Below are positions 1-5,638 of a stretch of DNA of 9,833 nt, piece by piece. Every line of letters begins with the position of its first letter. Position 1 is the stretch's first letter. Made by a program: the position numbers and the translations under genes. The notes beneath the pieces are model-generated. The model saw only the letters and a list, made by a program, of their open reading frames with translations. It made no database searches and had not been told where the DNA came from. Origin of the DNA: an uncultured Oscillospiraceae bacterium (GTDB taxonomy: Bacteria; Bacillota; Clostridia; Oscillospirales; Oscillospiraceae); the NCBI GenBank assembly GCA_934567115.1, contig CAKTJA010000040.1, forward strand, positions 1 to 9,833, given 5' to 3'.

Positions 1-61
1 GCGCAAGCTGCCACGCAGCCTCGCACCCGGCCAGTCCCGCTCCGATGACAGTTGCTTGCAT
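1..61 (-). CDS. trmFO: TrmFO, folate/FAD-dependent tRNA (uracil-54-C5)-methyltransferase, N-terminal fragment
   Basis: Only the first 20 codons lie in the window; the gene continues past position 1. The translation begins MQATVIGAGLAGCEAAWQLA, the FAD-binding GxGLAGxEAA dinucleotide fold that opens TrmFO (formerly Gid). In the known family the enzyme uses FADH2 and 5,10-methylenetetrahydrofolate to make ribothymidine-54 in the T-loop of tRNAs, in the cytoplasm. The ATG shares one base with the topA stop (TGATG on the minus strand), so the two are translationally coupled. A weak purine-rich SD (AAGGAA, about 70-75) sits inside the topA end. The gene order topA-trmFO matches that of Bacillus and many other Firmicutes, which supports the call more than the short sequence alone. 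Another FAD-dependent protein such as GidA/MnmG would also begin with a GxGxxG fold, but the context and the LAGCEAA string favour TrmFO. Confidence 0.85.
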   Translation of the reverse strand, partial: MQATVIGAGLAGCEAAWQLA

Positions 62-2424
62 CAGCTTTCTTCCTTCTTTGCAGTCTTCTTCGCCGCAGCC
101 GCTTTCGCCGTCGTCTTCTTCTCCGCAGCCTTGCCCGCCGTCTTTTTCACGGCTGCTTTCTTCGCAGCGGGTTTCTTCCCGGCCGTACCGGTCCCGGCGG
201 CGGTCTTTTTGGCGGTCTTCTTCTCCGCCTCCGCCTTCTCTGTGGGCGCTCCGTCCTCCGTCGGCTCCGCGTCGGCCGCTTTTTTGCGGACGTAGCCGCG
301 CTTATCCTCCGGCACGAAGGCCTCGCAGTCGGGATTGATGCAGTAGGGCTTGCGGAAGCCCTTGCCCGCCTTCTTGAACATCGTCTGTCCGCACAGCGGG
401 CAGTCGTCCTTCGTCGGCACATCCCAGGTCATGAAGTCGCACTTTTTCGCCTCGTCCCTGCTCGTGCCGAACTCGCAGCAGTAGTAGGTATACTGCTTGC
501 CGGTCTTCTGGCTTTTTCCCGTTCGCTTCATCAAGCGGCCCCCGCACTTCGGACAGCGGCCCGGCATCTCGACGACGAGCGGCATCGTAAAGCTGCACTC
601 CGGGTAGCCGGGACAGGCGAGGAAGCGTCCGAAGCGCCCGGACTTTATCACAAGCTTCCTGCCGCACTGCGGGCAGATCTCCTCCGTTTCCTCGTCGGGA
701 ACCTTGAGATGCACGCCCTCAAGCTCCTTCTCCGCCTTGGCAAGGTCCGCCTCAAAGCCTCCGTAAAAGCCGCGCAGCACGTCCTTCCACGCGATCTGCC
801 CTTCCTCTACGGTGTCAAGCTCCTTCTCCATGCGGGCGGTGAACTTCGTGTCCACGATATCCGGGAACCGGTCCTCCATCAGCTTCGTCACGACGCTGCC
901 GAGCGGCGTGATGCGCAGGAACTTCCCCTCCTTGACCACATATTCGCGGTCGAGGATCGTCGAGACCGTGGGCGCGTAGGTCGAGGGACGGCCGATCCCG
1001 TTCTGCTCAAGCGCGCGGATCAGCGTTGCGTCGGTGTACCGCGCGGGCGGCTGGGTGAAGTGCTGCTCCTCGTCGAAGCCCTGCAGCTCCAGCGGCTGAC
1101 CCTCCGTCAGGGGCGGAAGCGCCGGCGCCTTCTCCTCTTTCTCGTCGTCGCGCGACTCCTCGTAAACGGCGGTGTAGCCGGAAAACTTCAGGCTGCTCGC
1201 GCTCGCGCGGAACTCATGCGCCCCGGAGGTCACCTCGACGCTCACGCTGTCATAGACCGCGTTCGTCATCTGGCAGGCGAGAAAGCGGCTCCAGATCAGG
1301 CGGTAGAGCCGGTACTGCTCTCCCGTAAGGTCGCCCTTGAGCCGTTCGGGCGTAAGCTCGACGCTCGACGGGCGGATGGCCTCGTGCGCGTCCTGCGCGC
1401 CCGCCTTGGCCTTGAACCGGCGCGCGGAGGCCGGGCAGTACTCCTTCCCGTAGCGTCCGAGGATAAACTCTCTTGCGGCGTTGAGCGCTTCCTCGCTGAT
1501 GCGCAGAGAGTCGGTTCTCATGTAAGTGATCAGGCCCACCGTGCCCTCTCCCGCCACGTCCACGCCCTCATACAGCTGCTGGGCAATGGCCATCGTGCGG
1601 CGCGGGGTCATATTCAGCTTTCGGCTGGCCTCCTGCTGAAGCGTGGAGGTCGTAAACGGCGGGGACGGCGAGCGCTGCTTGTCGGCCCGCTTGACCGCCT
1701 TCACGGAGAACGCCGCGCTTTTCGTGTCGGAGATGATCCGATCGACCGCCTCGCGCGAGGCCGGCTCGACCTTCTTCCCGTTCTCGCCGTAGTAACGCGC
1801 GCCAAAGGTCCTGCGGCTCTTTTCGTCAAGCAGCTGCGCGTCGAGCGTCCAGTACTCCTCGGGCTTGAACTCCCCGATCTCCTTTTCCCGCTCGTCCACC
1901 ATGCGCGTGGCGACCGACTGCACGCGGCCCGCAGACAGTCCCCGCCGCACCTTCTTCCACAGCAGCGGCGAGAGCTGATAGCCCACGATGCGGTCGAGCA
2001 CGCGGCGCGCCTGCTGCGCGTCCACAAGATTCTGGTCGATCTCGCGCGGCGAACGGATGCTCTGCGCCACGACGTTCTTCGTGATCTCGTTGAAGGTCAC
2101 GCGCTTCGCCTTGGCGTCGTCAAGCTCGAGCAGGTACTTCAAATGCCATGAGATCGCCTCGCCCTCGCGGTCCGGGTCGGTCGCGAGATAGACGGTGTCG
2201 CTGTCCTTCGCGGCCTCCTTCAGCTCGCGGATCAGGGCCTCCTTGCCGCGGATCGGCTTGTAGTCCGGCTCGAAATCGTGCTCGATATCAATGCCGAGCT
2301 TGCTCTTCGGCAGGTCGCGCAGGTGCCCCATGCTGGCCTTGACCGTATAGTTCTTCCCCAAATATTTTCCAATGGTTTTCGCCTTTGCCGGGGACTCGAC
2401 GATCACCAGATTCTTTTCCGCCAT
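61..2424 (-). CDS. topA: DNA topoisomerase I (type IA) with Lys/Ala-rich C-terminal tail
   Basis: A 787-residue type IA topoisomerase that relaxes negative supercoils by cutting one strand and forming a 5'-phosphotyrosyl intermediate. The TOPRIM domain is at about 1-115, with Glu10 in VIVESPAKAKTIGKYLG and the acidic triad Asp83/Asp85/Glu87 in TDPDREGEAISWHL. The catalytic tyrosine is Tyr301 in GLITYMRTDS. The core ends near 570. Three C-terminal zinc-finger regions follow: Cys584/587/604/610, Cys624/627 with 649, 650 and 662, and Cys675/678/695/700. From about 713 to the end there is a low-complexity tail of repeated AAKK/KKTA units, like histone H1; such tails in other bacterial TopA proteins bind DNA and raise processivity. 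The start at 2424 has a GAGGAG SD (2435-2440) that overlaps the dprA stop codon, 10 nt before ATG. It is the third gene of an operon and is coupled to trmFO downstream. Confidence 0.98.
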   Translation of the reverse strand: MAEKNLVIVESPAKAKTIGKYLGKNYTVKASMGHLRDLPKSKLGIDIEHDFEPDYKPIRGKEALIRELKEAAKDSDTVYLATDPDREGEAISWHLKYLLELDDAKAKRVTFNEITKNVVAQSIRSPREIDQNLVDAQQARRVLDRIVGYQLSPLLWKKVRRGLSAGRVQSVATRMVDEREKEIGEFKPEEYWTLDAQLLDEKSRRTFGARYYGENGKKVEPASREAVDRIISDTKSAAFSVKAVKRADKQRSPSPPFTTSTLQQEASRKLNMTPRRTMAIAQQLYEGVDVAGEGTVGLITYMRTDSLRISEEALNAAREFILGRYGKEYCPASARRFKAKAGAQDAHEAIRPSSVELTPERLKGDLTGEQYRLYRLIWSRFLACQMTNAVYDSVSVEVTSGAHEFRASASSLKFSGYTAVYEESRDDEKEEKAPALPPLTEGQPLELQGFDEEQHFTQPPARYTDATLIRALEQNGIGRPSTYAPTVSTILDREYVVKEGKFLRITPLGSVVTKLMEDRFPDIVDTKFTARMEKELDTVEEGQIAWKDVLRGFYGGFEADLAKAEKELEGVHLKVPDEETEEICPQCGRKLVIKSGRFGRFLACPGYPECSFTMPLVVEMPGRCPKCGGRLMKRTGKSQKTGKQYTYYCCEFGTSRDEAKKCDFMTWDVPTKDDCPLCGQTMFKKAGKGFRKPYCINPDCEAFVPEDKRGYVRKKAADAEPTEDGAPTEKAEAEKKTAKKTAAGTGTAGKKPAAKKAAVKKTAGKAAEKKTTAKAAAAKKTAKKEES

Positions 2425-2434
2425 TGTCCGTTAA

Positions 2435-2440
2435 CTCCTC
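2435..2440 (-). promoter_or_regulatory. Shine-Dalgarno for topA
   Basis: GAGGAG on the minus strand, 10 nt upstream of the topA ATG. It overlaps the dprA TGA stop (2439-2441), so ribosomes ending dprA sit on the topA initiation site. This supports translational coupling across the 14-nt gap. Confidence 0.75.
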
Positions 2441-3647
2441 ATTCCTTTAGTTCCGCCCGCGCGGAAAAGCGTTTTCCGCCGCTCTGGGCCACATAGCCGT
2501 CAAGCTCAAGCACCGTCAGCGCCGAAAGCACCCTCCTCGTCGGGATCTGCGTCAGCTCGATCAGATCGTCCACCTGCCGCTCTCCGCCGGCAAGCTCGCG
2601 CAGAATGCGGATCTGGTCGTCCGTCAGCCCATGCTCCCCACTCAGGTCGATCACCGGCAGAGACGGCTTTTCCTCCGTCTCCGTCCGCGCGCGCTCCTCC
2701 GCCTGCTCCTGCCGGGCGCGGTAGCCCAGCGCGTGCGGCAGCTCGACCCTCTCCGCCGTTATCTTATGCGGATACTGGCCCTCATACTCCCGCAGGATGT
2801 CCCGGCTCTCGCTCACAAGACCGGCGCCCTCGGCGATCAGGCGGTTGCAGCCCCGGCTCATCGGCGCGTCGATCGGACCCGGGACCGCGAACACGTCCCG
2901 GCCCTGCTCAAGCGCGGTGTTGGCGGTAATAAGCGCGCCGCTGCGCTCGATCGGCGCCTCCACGATCACGGTCGCAAGGCACAGTCCGCTGATGATGCGG
3001 TTTCGCACCGGGAAATGCCAGCCCTCGGCCGCCGTCCCCGGCGGGTACTCCGAAATCAGCGCGCCGGTGGCGGCGATGTCCCGGTAAAGCGCCTCGTTCT
3101 CCTCCGGATAGACCACATCCAGACCGTTGCCAAGCACCGCGACGGTCACGCCGCCCGCGCGGAGCGCGCCCCGGTGCGCCGCCGAGTCTATGCCGCGCGC
3201 CGCCCCGGACACCACCAGCGCCCCCTGCTTCGCAAGCCCGTACGCGAGCTTCTCCGCGCTCTGCGTCCCGTAGGGCGTGCACGACCGCGTTCCGACCATC
3301 GCAATGGCGACCTCATCGTCAAAGGCCGGAAGGTTCCCCTTGATATAGAGTACGCACGGTGGCTCAAAAATACCGCGCAGCCGCGCGGGATAATCCGCGT
3401 CCTGCATCGTCATCACACGCAGACCGAGCCTTTTGCACTCGCCGAGGATCCGGTCCGCTTCCCCGGTGGATTTATCGGCAAGCAGCTCCGCCTGCCGCCT
3501 CGGCAGTCCCTCGACAAGGGCGTATTCCGCCTCGTCGGCGTGATACACCGCCTCGGGAGAGCCGAACCGATCCAGCAGAAGCATGCGCGAGCGGTTGGTC
3601 AGACCCTTGCGCTCGCTCAGCCAGAGCCAGTATTTCAGTCCCGCCAT
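2439..3647 (-). CDS. dprA: DNA-processing protein DprA (Smf), ssDNA-binding RecA loader
   Basis: A 402-residue protein from the chosen start. DprA binds incoming single-stranded DNA in the cytoplasm during natural transformation and loads RecA; it is widespread even in bacteria not known to be competent. An N-terminal helical (SAM/HhH-like) region spans about 1-75. The Rossmann-like DprA core spans about 85-290, with VGTRSCTPYG (118-127), GAARGIDSAAHRGAL (148-162), AVLGNGLDVVYPEEN (170-184), the EYPPG segment (200-204) with HFPVRNRIISGL (211-222), and ERSGALITANTALEQGRDVFAVPG (234-257). A charged linker (about 305-335) leads to a winged-helix C-terminus (about 340-395), as in full-length DprA. 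An in-frame ATG nine codons upstream (3674) is possible. I prefer 3647 because GAGGGAGGG lies 4 nt before it and the homologous N-terminus begins at about this MxxLKYWLWLS. The start overlaps the end of the preceding methyltransferase by 13 nt. Confidence 0.96.
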   Translation of the reverse strand: MAGLKYWLWLSERKGLTNRSRMLLLDRFGSPEAVYHADEAEYALVEGLPRRQAELLADKSTGEADRILGECKRLGLRVMTMQDADYPARLRGIFEPPCVLYIKGNLPAFDDEVAIAMVGTRSCTPYGTQSAEKLAYGLAKQGALVVSGAARGIDSAAHRGALRAGGVTVAVLGNGLDVVYPEENEALYRDIAATGALISEYPPGTAAEGWHFPVRNRIISGLCLATVIVEAPIERSGALITANTALEQGRDVFAVPGPIDAPMSRGCNRLIAEGAGLVSESRDILREYEGQYPHKITAERVELPHALGYRARQEQAEERARTETEEKPSLPVIDLSGEHGLTDDQIRILRELAGGERQVDDLIELTQIPTRRVLSALTVLELDGYVAQSGGKRFSARAELKE

Positions 3648-4417
3648 GTTTCCCTCCCTCTGTACATTTCCCACAGAACCACCCCGGCTGCCATCGCCGC
3701 GTTGAGCGACTCGCAGCGGGGCGACATGGGGATCTTCATCGTTTTTTCACAGTGCGCAAGCAGGTCCCCGCTCAGTCCGGAGCCTTCGCTCCCGACCGCG
3801 ACTGCGGCGCGCGCCAGCTCCTCCCCGCGCAGCGGGACCGTGTCCTCGCGCAGCGCCGTACCGTAGAGCGGCAGTCCGCTGCGCGCAAGCAGCGCGTACA
3901 GCTCCTCCGCCATGCAGGAATACACGGCGCGGCGGAAGACCGCCCCCATCGTGGAGCGCACGGCCTTCGGGCCGTACGGGTCGGAGCACGCGTTCACAAG
4001 AAACACGCCGTCGCACTCGAACGCGTCCGCCGTGCGCAGGATCGTGCCGACGTTACCCGGGTCCTGAACGCCGTCCAGCACCAGATAGTGCCGCCCGTCC
4101 AGCCGCGCGGGCGGGCGCATCTCGGGAAGCCTCACGGTAAACAGCGCGCCCTGCGGCGTTTCCACCGGACTTACGGAGCGCATGATCTCCCCGCTTACGC
4201 GGACGGTGCGCACGCCGTCCGGAAGCGCGGGCGCGTCCACCCCGTCGGCAAACACAGCCGCCGTGATCGGCGCGTTCCACTTGACCGCCTCCGCCAGCAG
4301 CTTCACCCCGTCGCAGAGATATTCGCCGCTCTCCCTCCGGTAGGCGCGGGAGGTCCCCAGCTTGCGAAGATGCGTCATCAACGCGTTTTTACGGCTTGTG
4401 ATCCGTTCTTCGGTCAT
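3635..4417 (-). CDS. SpoU/TrmH-family RNA 2'-O-ribose methyltransferase
   Basis: A 260-residue SPOUT-class enzyme that transfers a methyl group from S-adenosylmethionine to a ribose 2'-OH in rRNA or tRNA. The N-terminal substrate-binding domain spans about 1-100 (NALMTHLRKLGTSRAYRRES, then GEYLCDGVKLLAEA). The knotted catalytic domain spans about 108-255 and shows all three family motifs: motif 1 LDGVQDPGNVGTILRTADAF (114-133, with Asn122 and Arg128), motif 2 AVGSEGSGLS (207-216), and motif 3 IPMSPRCESLNAAMAAGVVL (229-248). The cysteine in place of the common G/V before ESLN (PRCESLN) is a minor variation. The length fits the YsgA/RlmB-type group, but the exact target nucleotide cannot be read from sequence, so I give no symbol. 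It is the first gene after the sigma-A-type promoter at 4493-4521. SD GGGGAGGG lies 9 nt before the ATG, and the 3' end overlaps dprA by 13 nt. Confidence 0.93.
   Translation of the reverse strand: MTEERITSRKNALMTHLRKLGTSRAYRRESGEYLCDGVKLLAEAVKWNAPITAAVFADGVDAPALPDGVRTVRVSGEIMRSVSPVETPQGALFTVRLPEMRPPARLDGRHYLVLDGVQDPGNVGTILRTADAFECDGVFLVNACSDPYGPKAVRSTMGAVFRRAVYSCMAEELYALLARSGLPLYGTALREDTVPLRGEELARAAVAVGSEGSGLSGDLLAHCEKTMKIPMSPRCESLNAAMAAGVVLWEMYRGRETWRD
3652..3660 (-). promoter_or_regulatory. Shine-Dalgarno that fixes the dprA start
   Basis: GAGGGAGGG on the minus strand ends 4 nt before the ATG at 3647. It lies inside the coding end of the upstream methyltransferase. The alternative ATG at 3674 has no comparable SD, so this site decides the start. 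Confidence 0.7.
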
Positions 4418-4492
4418 ACTCTCGTTCCCTCCCCGCCCGTTTCAGGCGCGTTCCGTGTGGGCGTCCCCTTTACAACGCGGCATTGATACCTT

Positions 4493-4521
4493 ATAATATA
4501 AGCATGTTTTCAAATTGTCAA
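4493..4521 (-). promoter_or_regulatory. Strong sigma-A (sigma-70) promoter of the methyltransferase-dprA-topA-trmFO operon
   Basis: On the minus strand, a perfect -35 TTGACA (4516-4521) is followed by a 17-bp spacer and the -10 TATTAT (4493-4498, five of six to consensus). Transcription should begin near 4485-4487, giving a leader of about 70 nt before the methyltransferase ATG at 4417. I recognise no riboswitch or T-box in that leader. It is the only strong promoter-like site visible before the four-gene run. Confidence 0.85.
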
Positions 4522-4533
4522 GCCGCGGTTTCC

Positions 4534-4563
4534 CCGTTCCGGCGCGCAGCGCGTCCGTTCCGG
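4534..4563. repeat. Pair of 9-bp direct repeats, 21 bp apart, flanking an 11-bp palindrome
   Basis: CCGTTCCGG occurs at 4534-4542 and again at 4555-4563, a period of exactly 21 bp, or about two turns of the helix. Between them lies the perfect palindrome CGCGC-A-GCGCG (4543-4553). The block sits just upstream of the leftward -35 and upstream of the rightward iron-sulfur gene. The arrangement fits a tandem operator bound on one face of the DNA, but no bound protein is known from the sequence. Confidence 0.5.
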
Positions 4564-4575
4564 GAATTCATTCCC
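4562..4575. promoter_or_regulatory. Candidate operator: 6-2-6 inverted repeat
   Basis: GGGAAT-TC-ATTCCC is a perfect 6-bp inverted repeat with a 2-bp centre. It overlaps the second CCGTTCCGG repeat by two bases and lies about 72 bp before the start codon of the rightward gene. Such short dyads are common binding sites for dimeric regulators. The regulator is unknown and is not encoded in the window. Confidence 0.4.
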
Positions 4576-4584
4576 AATCAAAAA

Positions 4585-4598
4585 GTTGCTTTTGCAAC
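4585..4598. promoter_or_regulatory. Small dyad in the presumed promoter of the iron-sulfur gene
   Basis: GTTGC-TTTT-GCAAC, a 5-bp inverted repeat with a 4-base loop, lies about 50 bp before the ATG at 4648. It overlaps the only -35-like hexamer I can find for the rightward gene (TTGCTT, 4586-4591), so it could be an operator. It is short enough to occur by chance. Confidence 0.3.
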
Positions 4599-4633
4599 AG
4601 AAAATCAAATTATCCTGTGCTAAGGTATGTTTC

Positions 4634-4639
4634 GAGGAG
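4634..4639 (+). promoter_or_regulatory. Shine-Dalgarno that fixes the start of the iron-sulfur gene
   Basis: GAGGAG lies 8 nt before the ATG at 4648. It comes after the in-frame ATG at 4627, which has no good SD. This favours the shorter protein starting MIRKIIQIDE. Confidence 0.75.
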
Positions 4640-4647
4640 TTGAGAAC

Positions 4648-5340
4648 ATGATTCGAAAAATCATTCAAATTGACGAAGCGAAATGCAACGGCTGCGGCGC
4701 ATGCGCAAGCGCCTGTCACGAGGGCGCCATCGGCATGGCGGACGGCAAGGCCCGTCTGCTGCGCGACGATTACTGCGACGGGCTTGGCGACTGTCTGCCG
4801 ACCTGTCCGACCGGCGCGATCACCTTTGTCGAGCGCGAGGCTGCGGCCTATGACGAGCAGGCCGTGCGGGAGAACCGCCGGCAGAAGCACGATGACAGTC
4901 CCTGCGGCTGCCCCGGACATCAGGCGCAGCGGATCGAGCACGCCGCCGCGACGGGCTATGCGGCCCCGGCCGTGTCCGAGCTGCGCCAGTGGCCGTGCCA
5001 GATCAGGCTCGTGCCGGTCAACGCCCCGTACTTCGACGAAGCGGATCTACTCGTCGCCGCAGACTGCACGGCTTACGCCTGTGCCGGGCTTCACAGCGAG
5101 CTCATGCGCGGCAGAGTGACGCTCATCGGCTGTCCGAAGCTTGACGGCATGGACTACAGTGAAAAGCTGACGGAAATTCTGCGCGGCAGCCGCGTACGGA
5201 GCGTGACCGTCGCGCGCATGGAGGTCCCGTGCTGCGGCGGACTGGAGCTTGCGGTGAAAAACGCGGTGCAGGCCAGCGGAAAAGCACTTCCGCTCCGGGT
5301 CGTGACGGTCACGATCGACGGAAGGCTGCGCGAGGACTGA
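4648..5340 (+). CDS. Cysteine-rich ferredoxin-like iron-sulfur protein with C-terminal CCGG domain
   Basis: A 230-residue soluble protein with 15 cysteines, no signal peptide and no membrane segment. Residues 1-60 form a two-cluster ferredoxin domain. The first motif is Cys13-x2-Cys16-x2-Cys19-x3-Cys23. The second is Cys43-x5-Cys49-x3-Cys53-Pro, with Leu46 where a canonical ferredoxin has its second cysteine, so this site may hold a [3Fe-4S] cluster or use another ligand. A linker carries CGCPG (Cys86, Cys88). The C-terminal domain (about 110-228) has QWPCQIRLVP, AADCTAYAC (Cys140, Cys145), LIGCPKLD (Cys162) and RMEVPCCGG (Cys195-Cys196). From memory, a clostridial family annotated only as 4Fe-4S-binding protein shares these strings and the DYCDGLG motif, sometimes near Hcp or Crp/Fnr-type genes. 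An electron-transfer or redox-sensing role is inferred, and no reaction is known to me. The start at 4648 is chosen for its SD. It is a single-gene unit, divergent from the topA operon and ended by the hairpin at 5496-5537. Confidence 0.88.
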   Translation: MIRKIIQIDEAKCNGCGACASACHEGAIGMADGKARLLRDDYCDGLGDCLPTCPTGAITFVEREAAAYDEQAVRENRRQKHDDSPCGCPGHQAQRIEHAAATGYAAPAVSELRQWPCQIRLVPVNAPYFDEADLLVAADCTAYACAGLHSELMRGRVTLIGCPKLDGMDYSEKLTEILRGSRVRSVTVARMEVPCCGGLELAVKNAVQASGKALPLRVVTVTIDGRLRED

Positions 5341-5495
5341 GCCGTCAGGTCTCCCCGGTCGAGGCTGTGCGGCGCGTTGAGGAAGCGTTTTCCGCCGGAC
5401 CGGGCCTCGGCTCAAACGGCGCGCCACCCCTTGCGGGTTTCCCACGCGCACTCTTCCCTGCTGTTACGAAAAATATGTTACTCTATCGACAGTCT
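5341..5495. other. Intergenic stretch without a recognised gene
   Basis: About 155 bp lie between the iron-sulfur gene and the terminator. The first 120 bp are GC-rich like the genes; from about 5461 the DNA turns AT-rich. Frames through it are short and show no family features. A 6-bp pairing, CGAGGC (5360-5365) with GCCTCG (5404-5409), encloses a small GGAA/TTCC stem (5381-5393), but this is too weak to call an RNA. Two GTTAC words occur 14 bp apart (5463 and 5477). Confidence 0.5.
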
Positions 5496-5537
5496 AAAAT
5501 TAAGAACCGGGGCGCAATGCCCCGGTTCTTAATTTTT
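5496..5537. terminator. Bidirectional Rho-independent terminator
   Basis: A perfect 18-bp stem (5496-5513 with 5519-5536) surrounds the 5-base loop GCAAT. The GC core CCGGGGC/GCCCCGG is extended by AAGAA/TTCTT and by A/T pairs, and a T run closes the plus-strand side. The matching A run on the left acts as a T run for the minus strand. It can therefore end both the rightward iron-sulfur gene and the leftward SLH-protein operon, which converge here. Confidence 0.93.
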
Positions 5538-5593
5538 CATTTTGTTTGTTTTTAAAGCAAATCGCGCCAAATACGCCGCCCTTCACGGCGCTT

Positions 5594-5620
5594 CGTCAGA
5601 AAGCGCTCGGCTTAATGACG
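5594..5620 (-). other. Imperfect hairpin just after the SLH-protein gene
   Basis: CGTCA (5594-5598) pairs with TGACG (5616-5620) and AAGC (5601-5604) with GCTT (5610-5613), separated by a 2x2 internal loop and closed by a 5-base loop. It lies 19 bp past the stop codon of the leftward SLH gene and before the strong terminator. There is no T run, so it is not a terminator by itself; it may affect 3'-end stability. A second small dyad, CGCCG (5574-5578) with CGGCG (5586-5590), is next to it. Confidence 0.3.
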
Positions 5621-5638
5621 CTGCGGCACGTCCGACCG

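Noticed and set aside
52..2151. A 699-codon open frame on the plus strand opposite topA
   Set aside because: It lies wholly antisense to a certain topA and its translation is Arg/Leu/His/Ala-rich with no domain. Such frames arise when GC-rich coding DNA lacks stops on the other strand.
2461..2479. Perfect 8-bp hairpin GCGGAAAA-GCG-TTTTCCGC at the 3' end of dprA, considered as an internal terminator
   Set aside because: It encodes the conserved-looking GGKRFSAR region of DprA, has no T run after it on the minus strand, and topA is coupled just downstream.
2631..3866. A 411-codon plus-strand open frame opposite dprA and the methyltransferase
   Set aside because: It is antisense to two well-supported genes, has a low-complexity Arg-rich composition, and no SD or family motif.
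4418..4486. Leader of the methyltransferase operon as a riboswitch or T-box
   Set aside because: It is only about 70 nt, without a recognisable aptamer core, T-box word or terminator/antiterminator pair.
4586..4616. TTGCTT (4586-4591) and TATCCT (4611-4616) as the promoter of the iron-sulfur gene
   Set aside because: The hexamers match consensus only partly and the spacer is 19 bp, so I do not list it as a feature. A promoter must exist nearby, but its position is not secure.
5341..5555. Possible small gene or gene remnant after the iron-sulfur gene
   Set aside because: The frames there are continuations of shadows of the upstream gene, pass through the terminator, and have no SD or recognisable motif.
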